Below, in pieces: positions 1 to 5,463 of a stretch of 17,143 bases of DNA. The stretch spans positions 1-17,143 of the forward strand of contig CAYGZA010000117.1 in NCBI GenBank assembly GCA_964354135.1, in the 5' to 3' direction. Source of the stretch: CAYGZA01 sp964354135 (GTDB lineage: Bacteria; Planctomycetota; Planctomycetia; Pirellulales; Thermoguttaceae). Below the pieces are notes generated by a model. It saw only the letters and a program-made list of their open reading frames with translations. It had not been told where the DNA came from and made no database searches. Both the position numbers and the translations under genes were made by a program. How positions within the stretch are numbered: the stretch's first letter is position 1; each line of letters opens with the position of its first letter.

Positions 1-45
1 AAATACGGCTTCAAACACCAAACGGGGGTGACCTCGTATTACTGA
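1..45 (+). CDS. possible C-terminal tail of an upstream gene (partial)
   Basis: The first frame reads KYGFKHQTGVTSYY and then a TGA at 43-45. It is open to the left edge, and repeat-type intergenic DNA begins only six bases later, so this may be the last 14 codons of a gene lying outside the window. Fourteen residues are too few to name a family, and an open frame of this length can easily occur by chance. I offer it only as a possible gene end. Confidence 0.25.
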   Translation, partial: KYGFKHQTGVTSYY

Positions 46-50
46 CACTT

Positions 51-247
51 GGCCTCTCAGCCTTCAGCTTTCAGCCATCAGCTACCACCATTCAGCGATC
101 AGGCCGAGAATCCATAAGGACTAATGTTGTAACGGCTTACGGAGCGGCTTCAGAAGTGTTCTTGTGGTGCCTCTAGCCGAAAGATCGCTCACGGGCGATA
201 GGCTGAACGGCGACTGTCGAGAGCCGACTGCTGAAAGCTGAGAGCCC
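51..247. repeat. intergenic cassette of TCAGC-type repeats with inverted ends
   Basis: The left end holds several copies of TTCAGC/ATCAGC motifs (51-102). The right end (about 200-247) holds their reverse complements, for example GCTTTCAGC at 67-75 against GCTGAAAGC at 230-238, and GGCCTCTCAG at the left against CTGAGAGCCC at the right. The centre is ordinary unique sequence. Size and architecture match the cassette at 5059-5246. I see no convincing gene in it. The remainder up to the rplY start (248-481) holds no recognisable gene, tRNA or riboswitch and probably carries the promoter and leader of the rplY operon, but no promoter motif stands out. Confidence 0.6.
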
Positions 248-481
248 TTGTTCCGAATCGCCAAGATTCCCGGGGCCTGGGGTTGCAATTCGGCGCGATT
301 CTCACACAATTAGGAGTTTCGCCCGGCTCGATCCGCGCTATGCCTGCGGGGAAGATCGCCGAGACGAAGGCGGCCTGTGCCGCAACCATTTGCAGGAAAA
401 CAACTTCCGCTGCCATCCCAAGCGCCGTCCGGCTGCGGGCAGGCGCGCGGGTGAGAGCATGTCCAGCCATTGAGGATGCCC

Positions 482-1111
482 ATGGCGGAAACACTGAACG
501 TTCAACTCCGCGAAACCCGGGGCAAGCGAAACGCCCGGCGAGATCGCCGCGCGGGGAACCTTCCGGCGGTCCTCTACGGCCACGGCGAGGCGACGATCAG
601 CTTGCTGCTGTCGGCCGACGAGGTGCAGTCGGCCCTGCGCCACGGGGCCCGATTGGTGAAGCTGACCGGCGCCGTGGGGGAGCAAGCGTTCGTTCGCTGG
701 CTGCAATGGGATCCTTGGGGGACGCATGTCTTGCACGTCGATTTCACCCGCGTCTCGGAGCACGAAAAGGTTGAGGTTCGGGTGGTCGTGGAACTCCGCG
801 GGGAGGCGCCCGGCTTGAAGGCCGGCGGGATCGTCAAGCAGATGGTTCACGAGGTCGGCGTCGAGTGCGAGGCAACCGCCATCCCCGACCGGCTCTATGT
901 GAACATCAACCACTTGAACCTGGGCGAGGCCATCACCCTTGGGACGATGGAGCTTCCCCCCGGCGTTGTGGTCCAGGGGGATCCGGAAACGGTGGTGGTG
1001 CAGTGCGTCGAGCCGGTGGAAGAGGTGGAAGAAGGACCCGCGGCGGCGGCTGAGGGGGAACCGGAGGTGATCGGTCGCAAGAAGGAGGAAGGAGCGGAGG
1101 AGGAAGAGTAA
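482..1111 (+). CDS. rplY: 50S ribosomal protein L25, general stress protein CTC type
   Basis: This is a 5S-rRNA-binding protein of the large ribosomal subunit, in the long CTC form. The N-terminal L25 domain (about residues 1-90) shows the family features RETRGKRNARRDRRAGNLPAVLYGHGE-like spacing, and the second beta domain (about 95-185) contains the typical run ending in VVVQGDPETVVV. The last 30 residues are a glutamate-rich acidic tail with Ala spacers, common in this form. At 209 aa it fits the CTC length (about 200-230). I chose ATG 482 because GAGG at 472-475 is six bases upstream; an in-frame TTG at 470 and ATG at 476 lack a suitable Shine-Dalgarno. It is followed by pth after 54 bp, the same pairing seen in many bacteria, so it is likely the first gene of a translation operon. 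Confidence 0.95.
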   Translation: MAETLNVQLRETRGKRNARRDRRAGNLPAVLYGHGEATISLLLSADEVQSALRHGARLVKLTGAVGEQAFVRWLQWDPWGTHVLHVDFTRVSEHEKVEVRVVVELRGEAPGLKAGGIVKQMVHEVGVECEATAIPDRLYVNINHLNLGEAITLGTMELPPGVVVQGDPETVVVQCVEPVEEVEEGPAAAAEGEPEVIGRKKEEGAEEEE

Positions 1112-1165
1112 GGCCCCGACGAGCTTCCCTTGCAGTCCCGGGTGCCGGTGCCGGGAGCGTGCCGC

Positions 1166-1723
1166 ATGAAACTGGTGGTGGGACTTGGCAATCTGGGCCG
1201 GAGGTACCAAAGGACGCGGCACAACCTTGGTTTTGCCGTGCTCACCGAGTTGGCGAAGAAACTGGGCGAGGGGCGCCCCAAGGCGAAGTTCCACGGCGAA
1301 CTGGTCGAGGCCGAGCTGGAGGGCCAGAAGCTCCTCTTGCTCTGCCCGTTGACGTACATGAACAACAGCGGGACGAGCGTCTTGGCGGCCCGCGACTATT
1401 TCGGATTGCCGAACGAGGAGTTGTTGATTGTCTGCGATGACCTGAACCTGCCACTGGCCAGGCTGCGTTTTCGCACGGGCGGCTCGGCGGGCGGGCAAAA
1501 GGGGCTGGCAGACATCGTCCTGAAGCTGCAGACGGAGGAGTTTCCGCGGCTGCGGATCGGAATCGGCGCGCCCCCGGAGGGTTGGGACGCGACCGACTTT
1601 GTGCTGGCCCGGTTTGCGGAAGAGGAGCTACCCGAGATCGAACGGGCGGTTGCCCGCGCGGCCGACGCCGTGGTCGAGTGGGTCCACGAGGGGATCCTGT
1701 CCTGCATGAACCGCTACAACTGA
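1166..1723 (+). CDS. pth: peptidyl-tRNA hydrolase
   Basis: The enzyme hydrolyses the ester bond of peptidyl-tRNAs released prematurely from ribosomes, recycling tRNA in the cytoplasm. The 185-aa product matches the usual 185-195 aa. Expected active-site positions are present: N9 and H19 in the GLGN...TRHN block, the TYMNNSG loop with N66, and D91 in the CDDL motif. Two deviations are visible. The first loop reads GNLG instead of the usual GNPG. The GG-H-N-G block reads GGQKG, so the equivalents of E. coli H113 and N114 are Q111 and K112. I chose ATG 1166 because residue 1 then aligns with the family start; upstream in-frame TTG 1130 would add 12 unrelated residues. It lies 54 bp after rplY and 22 bp before rpsF, consistent with one transcript. 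Confidence 0.95.
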   Translation: MKLVVGLGNLGRRYQRTRHNLGFAVLTELAKKLGEGRPKAKFHGELVEAELEGQKLLLLCPLTYMNNSGTSVLAARDYFGLPNEELLIVCDDLNLPLARLRFRTGGSAGGQKGLADIVLKLQTEEFPRLRIGIGAPPEGWDATDFVLARFAEEELPEIERAVARAADAVVEWVHEGILSCMNRYN

Positions 1724-1745
1724 ATCTGAGACGACAAGGAGCACT

Positions 1746-2213
1746 GTGTTGGCTGCCAACGTCTACGAAGGGATGTTCATTCTCGACGCCGGCCGTTACT
1801 CGCGGGATCCGGAAGGGGTGTCGGGGCAGATTTCCAAGGTGATCCGAGAGGCCGGGGGGGAGATCCTCGTCAGCAGGCTTTGGGAAGAGCGTCGCTTGGC
1901 CTACCCGATCAGGGGGCAGCGGAAGGGGTTTTACTGGTTGACCTACTTCCGTCTCCCGACCGACAAGCTCGTGGGGGTGCGGCAGAAGTTCCGGCTCAGC
2001 GAGAGCATCTTGCGGATGCTCTTTCTGAAGGTGGATCCCAAGATCGTCGACACCTTGGTCGCCCATGCCCTGGCGGGCCCCGCCGCGATGGCCGCGGAAC
2101 GCCGCCAGGAAGCAGTCCCGCCGCCCGTCCCCGTGAACGTAGTGCTCGACGTGGACGAGTTGGCCGTCGCAGAGGCCGCCCCGCACGGCGCGGAACCGGC
2201 GGCCGGGGAGTAG
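1746..2213 (+). CDS. rpsF: 30S ribosomal protein S6
   Basis: S6 binds the central domain of 16S rRNA together with S18 on the small-subunit platform. The first 95 residues show the S6 fold signature: NVYEGMFILDAGRY at the N-terminus, an EERRLAYPI-type strand, GFYWLTYF, and a helix ending in SESILRMLFLK. The product is 155 aa, longer than the usual 95-135, owing to an Ala/Pro/Glu-rich C-terminal extension after about residue 110. The start is unusual: AAGGAG at 1736-1741 is followed by GTG at 1746 (4-base spacing) and TTG at 1749 (7-base spacing). TTG has the better spacing, so initiation at 1749 is possible. There is no rpsR downstream, which is uncommon; ssb follows after 134 bp. Confidence 0.93.
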   Translation: MLAANVYEGMFILDAGRYSRDPEGVSGQISKVIREAGGEILVSRLWEERRLAYPIRGQRKGFYWLTYFRLPTDKLVGVRQKFRLSESILRMLFLKVDPKIVDTLVAHALAGPAAMAAERRQEAVPPPVPVNVVLDVDELAVAEAAPHGAEPAAGE

Positions 2214-2315
2214 GCCCCGACGCAAGGCGGCTGCTGCCGGCCGCTTGCACGCCCGCGGGCCATTTGGTAGCGTGGAACCACTGGGACGGGCGGGAAGCCC
2301 TCAGGCCGCGATAGG

Positions 2316-2333
2316 TCCGCCGCTTGCGGCGGA
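2316..2333 (+). promoter_or_regulatory. 8-bp hairpin abutting the ssb ribosome binding site
   Basis: TCCGCCGC at 2316-2323 and GCGGCGGA at 2326-2333 are perfect complements separated by a TT loop. The last stem base is the first A of the ssb Shine-Dalgarno AAGGAG (2333-2338). In the mRNA such a stem sits directly at the ribosome landing site and could modulate ssb translation. The regulatory role is inferred. It may instead be one more of the palindromic repeats common in this window, several of which have a CGCTTGCG centre. Confidence 0.45.
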
Positions 2334-2347
2334 AGGAGTGGGTCATC

Positions 2348-2839
2348 ATGGCGAGTTTCAACAGTTACAATCGTGTGATCCTCGTGGGTCACCTCACCCG
2401 CGATCCGGAGGTCCGTTATATCCCGAGCGGGACCGCGGTGTGCGATATCGGCCTGGCCGTGAACAACCCGACCAAGAGCCCCAGCGGCGAATGGGTGGAC
2501 GAGAGTACGTTTGTCGACGTAACCCTTTGGGAGCGCACCGCCGAGGTCGCTGGCGAATACCTCAGCAAGGGTTCGCAGGTCCTGATCGAGGGGCGTTTGA
2601 AGCTCGATACCTGGGAGGGGAACGACGGACAGAAGCGGTCCAAACTGCGGGTCGTCTGCCAGCGCATGATGATGTTGGGGGGTCGGGGAGCCGGGGCCGG
2701 AGGCGGCGCCGGAGCCGCGGGCGAAGGGGCCCCGCGCCAGGCGCCGCGGCCTGAGCCGCAGTCCAGCCAACCGGCCCCCGCGAGGGACGAGTACGAGGCC
2801 CCGCCCATGGAACCTCCGGGGGACGACATCCCGTTCTAG
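2348..2839 (+). CDS. ssb: single-stranded DNA-binding protein
   Basis: SSB coats single-stranded DNA during replication, repair and recombination and recruits partners through its C-terminal tip. Residues 1 to about 107 form the OB fold, recognisable from SYNRVILVGHLTRDPEVRY, the AVCDIGLAVN strand and the WERTAEVAGEYLSKGSQVLIEG block. Then comes a Gly/Ala/Pro/Gln-rich disordered linker (about 113-155) ending in the acidic tip DDIPF. All expected parts are intact and 163 aa is normal. I chose ATG 2348, nine bases after AAGGAG (2333-2338); an in-frame TTG at 2324 overlaps the ribosome-binding hairpin. It sits between rpsF and rplI and upstream of dnaB, linking translation and replication genes. 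Confidence 0.96.
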   Translation: MASFNSYNRVILVGHLTRDPEVRYIPSGTAVCDIGLAVNNPTKSPSGEWVDESTFVDVTLWERTAEVAGEYLSKGSQVLIEGRLKLDTWEGNDGQKRSKLRVVCQRMMMLGGRGAGAGGGAGAAGEGAPRQAPRPEPQSSQPAPARDEYEAPPMEPPGDDIPF

Positions 2840-2889
2840 CCCGCTTGCGTGATTCGGGAAGAGCAACGAAACGGACGAAGGACGACACA

Positions 2890-2920
2890 GACTTCCGAAG
2901 TCTTCAAGACTTCGGAAGTC
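2890..2920. repeat. palindromic repeat, GACTTC-S-GAAGTC family, copy 1
   Basis: Two perfect 15-nt arms (2890-2904 and 2906-2920) flank one base. Each arm itself contains the near-palindrome GACTTC-C-GAAGTC or its complement GACTTC-G-GAAGTC, so the element can fold as one long hairpin or two short ones. It lies in the 122-bp gap between ssb and rplI. The same unit recurs at 3536-3568 and 13297-13329. There is no T-run after it, so it is not a classical terminator. Confidence 0.8.
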
Positions 2921-2961
2921 TTCCGATGCGTGATAGAGCTTGGAAAGAGGTCGAACCTACG

Positions 2962-3525
2962 ATGGCCGAAGCACAAGCCAACCAGCCGGCAGTAACGAAG
3001 CGGTCACGGTCCCGAAAGGGCAAGCGCCTCCCTCGCGGCCCGCACGGCGGCGTGGAGCTGCTGTTGGTCCAGTCGGTCGAGCACCTGGGTAAGCCCGGCG
3101 ACGTGGTCGAGGTGAAACGCGGCTACGCCAATAACTACCTGCTGCCTCAAGGGCTGGCCACGTTCGCCACGGAACACCACAAGCGGATGGTCGAGAAGCA
3201 CAAGGCGCGGCTCCTGGAGATCCAGATGGCCCGGCTGGCGACCCTGAAGGCTTTGGCCGACGCCCTGAACCGCCTGAGCGTGACGATCGAGGCCAACGCC
3301 AACGAGGAAGGGCACTTGTACGGCTCGGTGGGCCCGGTGGACATCGCCAACGCCCTGAAGCGCGAGAACATCTCCGTCGCCCCCGACCAGATTCGTCTTC
3401 AGGGCCCGCTCAAGGAGCTGGGGCTGTACACGGTCAAGGTTCACGTCGGCCAGGAGATCCATGCGGACCTGAAGGTCTGGGTCGTTCCGACCGTGGGCGA
3501 GGAGCAGCCGAAGGTGGAAGGCTGA
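2962..3525 (+). CDS. rplI: 50S ribosomal protein L9
   Basis: L9 binds 23S rRNA domain V near the L1 stalk and helps maintain reading-frame fidelity. The core begins around residue 31 with VELLLVQSVEHLGKPGDVV, followed by the signature VKRGYANNYLLPQGLA. A long connecting helix rich in Lys/Arg/Ala/Leu follows, then the C-terminal domain with HLYGSVGPVDIANAL. The 187-aa product is longer than the usual 147-150 because of a basic N-terminal extension of about 30 residues (KRSRSRKGKR). ATG 2962 has GAGG at 2947-2950, eleven bases upstream. The frame is open further upstream, but that part is made of the palindromic repeat and is unlikely to be translated. If initiation used a later codon, the extension would disappear, although no good alternative is seen. 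Confidence 0.94.
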   Translation: MAEAQANQPAVTKRSRSRKGKRLPRGPHGGVELLLVQSVEHLGKPGDVVEVKRGYANNYLLPQGLATFATEHHKRMVEKHKARLLEIQMARLATLKALADALNRLSVTIEANANEEGHLYGSVGPVDIANALKRENISVAPDQIRLQGPLKELGLYTVKVHVGQEIHADLKVWVVPTVGEEQPKVEG

Positions 3526-3535
3526 GAGACCAGAG

Positions 3536-3568
3536 GGACTTCCGAAGTCTCCCGGACTTCGAAAGTCC
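3536..3568. repeat. palindromic repeat, GACTTC-S-GAAGTC family, copy 2
   Basis: Arms 3536-3549 and 3555-3568 match as an inverted repeat at 13 of 14 positions around a 5-base loop. The left arm carries GACTTCCGAAGTC (3537-3549); the right arm carries a diverged GACTTCGAAAGTC (3555-3567). It lies 10 bp after the rplI stop, so with copy 1 it brackets rplI. A stem here could act as a transcript 3'-end stabiliser or processing signal, but no T-tract follows. Confidence 0.75.
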
Positions 3569-3619
3569 GCGCGGCGTGCGCAAATTCTTAGCGTCAAGGG
3601 CATAGAAGGACGGATCGCC

Positions 3620-5044
3620 ATGGTGGTGGGGGGACGGGTCGACGCTGCGCACTCCAAGGAGAGAGTCACCTCGGAACTCCTGGACCGCCTGCCGCCGCAA
3701 AACCTGGATGCCGAGCGGGCCGTGTTGGGCAGCCTGCTCCTCAACTCCAGCTATTGCGACGACGTGATGCTGATCCTCCGCCCCGACGACTTCTACGCCC
3801 GGCAGCACGGGACGCTCTTCCGGCACCTCGTCCAAATGCACGACGCCGGCAAGCGGATCGATACCACCTTGCTGGTCGAACGCTTGAAGCACGCCGGGGA
3901 ACTCGAGGCGATCGGGGGCGCGGCCTATCTGGCCGAAGTGCTCCAATCCGTGCCCGTGGCCGCCCACGCGGTCTATTACGCGGAGATCGTCCGCGACAAG
4001 GCGGCCCTTCGCGCCTTGATCCACACGACCACCGAGATCCTCCGCGACGCCTACGACCCGGCCCTGGAAACGCGGGAGATGCTCGGCCAGGCCGAAGAGA
4101 GGATCTTCTCGGTCAACGACGAGCGCAGGTCGGACTCCATCACAAGCGTGCGCGACTTGATGCTCGAGGCCTTCGAGCACATCGATCACCGCTTGACCCA
4201 AGGAGGGGCCACCGGCATCCCGACCGGTTTCACGGACTTGGACAACCTGACGGGCGGCCTTCACGACGGGGAGCTCGTCATCCTCGCTTCGCGGCCGAGC
4301 ATGGGCAAGACGTCCCTGGCGATCAACATCGCCGATTACGTCAGCAGCGCGTCGAAGGCGGCGACCCTCTTCGTGAGTCTCGAGATGTCGCGGCTGGAGC
4401 TGGCGCAGCGGATCCTGTGCAGCCGGGGGAGGATCAACGGCCGGAAGTTCCGCAGCGGCCTCATTTCCTCGGAAGACCGCGAGAAGCTCGTCCGGGCGTC
4501 CAACGAATTGAGCGACGCCCGGCTCTACATCGACGACACCGCCAGCCGCACCGTAACCGACGTCGCCGCCTGCGCCCGGCGGCTCAAACGGAAGGTGGAG
4601 CTGGGGCTCGTCATCATCGACTACCTGCAACTGATCGAGCCGGAGAACCCCAAGGACAGCCGCCAGGAGCAAGTGGCCAGGATCGCGCGGCAATTGAAGC
4701 ACCTCGCACGCAACGTGAAGATCCCCGTCCTCTGCCTGGCCCAGTTAAACCGGCACGCCGACGAAAGCCGTCCCAAGCTCAGCCACCTCCGCGAGTCGGG
4801 GGCCATCGAGCAGGACGCCGACGTGGTGATGTTCATCCACCGCGAGGATTTCGGAATGCCACGGGAAGAGGCACGCGAGAAGGGGGTCTTGGGCAATGCG
4901 GACCTGATCGTTGCCAAGCAGCGGAACGGGCCGGTCGACGAGATCAAGCTCCGCTTCTTCGAGGAGTTTACGCGGTTCGAGCAGCTCTCCCCGCGGTCCC
5001 GCGACGAGTTCGAGCAATACGAGGGTGCCGGGGAGACGTTCTGA
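3620..5044 (+). CDS. dnaB: replicative DNA helicase DnaB
   Basis: This hexameric 5'-3' helicase unwinds the chromosome at the replication fork. The N-terminal domain (about residues 20-125) starts with the family hallmark PPQNLDAERAVLGSLL. The RecA-like domain starts around 190 with GIPTGFTDLDNLTGGL. Walker A is SRPSMGKTS with K230 and T231, Walker B is LVIIDYLQL with D334, and a QLNR...LRESGAIEQDADVV block with arginine-finger-type residues follows. The product is 474 aa, a normal length, and no intein is present. ATG 3620 is preceded by AAGGA (3606-3610) at nine bases. It is the last gene of the plus-strand housekeeping block. A CCCCCGGGGGGG palindrome immediately follows the stop, but without a T-run. 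Confidence 0.97.
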   Translation: MVVGGRVDAAHSKERVTSELLDRLPPQNLDAERAVLGSLLLNSSYCDDVMLILRPDDFYARQHGTLFRHLVQMHDAGKRIDTTLLVERLKHAGELEAIGGAAYLAEVLQSVPVAAHAVYYAEIVRDKAALRALIHTTTEILRDAYDPALETREMLGQAEERIFSVNDERRSDSITSVRDLMLEAFEHIDHRLTQGGATGIPTGFTDLDNLTGGLHDGELVILASRPSMGKTSLAINIADYVSSASKAATLFVSLEMSRLELAQRILCSRGRINGRKFRSGLISSEDREKLVRASNELSDARLYIDDTASRTVTDVAACARRLKRKVELGLVIIDYLQLIEPENPKDSRQEQVARIARQLKHLARNVKIPVLCLAQLNRHADESRPKLSHLRESGAIEQDADVVMFIHREDFGMPREEAREKGVLGNADLIVAKQRNGPVDEIKLRFFEEFTRFEQLSPRSRDEFEQYEGAGETF

Positions 5045-5058
5045 TCCCCCGGGGGGGA

Positions 5059-5246
5059 GGCTTTCAGCGATCAGCTATCGGCTGTCAGCTATCGGCCATC
5101 AGCTATCGGCTGTCAGCAAGCAGCAAGCCGCCGCCCCGTAAGCTCCGGTATGGAATCGGCTCTCGAAGTCGTTGTACAGACGATCCTTACGAAGCTGACG
5201 GCTGAAAGCCTGATAGCTGACCGCTGGAAGCTGATCGCTGAAAGCC
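5059..5246. repeat. intergenic cassette of TCAGCTATCGGC-type repeats with 18-bp inverted ends
   Basis: The left end, GGCTTTCAGCGATCAGCT (5059-5076), is the exact reverse complement of the right end (5229-5246). The match resumes after eight non-matching bases with TCAGCTATC in both arms. The left side then holds further tandem copies of ATCGGC/TCAGCT units to about 5120. The centre (about 5121-5200) is unique sequence containing CCGTAAGC and TATGGAAT. These also occur, reverse-complemented and in corresponding order, in the cassette at 51-247 (about 109-142). The cassette occupies half of the 419-bp dnaB-bamA gap. The rest (5247-5463) holds no recognisable gene, although the bamA frame is open through it from ATG 5254. 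Confidence 0.65.
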
Positions 5247-5463
5247 GGGCGCCATGCGAGTGCAGGGTCCCGACCCCCTTGCACGCGGGGTCTCGTCGCC
5301 CTTCCCGCCGAATTCGCCTTGCCGAAAGGCCCCGGTTCGGGTATCTCTACGCACCCTAAAGCCCCGGGGCAGGCCCGTAGGCTTGGCCCCTGGACCTCGG
5401 GTCCCGGACGCCGATTCCGTTTTCATCTCGCGCCAGTTTCCCGTCACCTCGGAAAGGGCCTCG

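Noticed and set aside
189..494. A 101-codon minus-strand frame in the rplY leader with a hydrophobic stretch
   Set aside because: No ribosome site is visible, it overlaps the rplY start, and it runs into the repeat cassette. The hydrophobic stretch is not enough to call a gene.
2845..2961. An extended N-terminus for L9 starting at TTG 2845
   Set aside because: This stretch encodes the palindromic repeat and lacks a ribosome site. ATG 2962 has a GAGG upstream and is followed by the plausible basic extension and the L9 core.
3434..4702. A 422-codon minus-strand frame over dnaB
   Set aside because: It is antisense to the Walker motifs of DnaB and has shadow-type composition.
5254..5463. An extended BamA N-terminus from ATG 5254
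   Set aside because: It would place 70 unlike residues ahead of a good signal peptide. ATG 5464 has a nearby purine-rich site and puts the signal peptide at the start.
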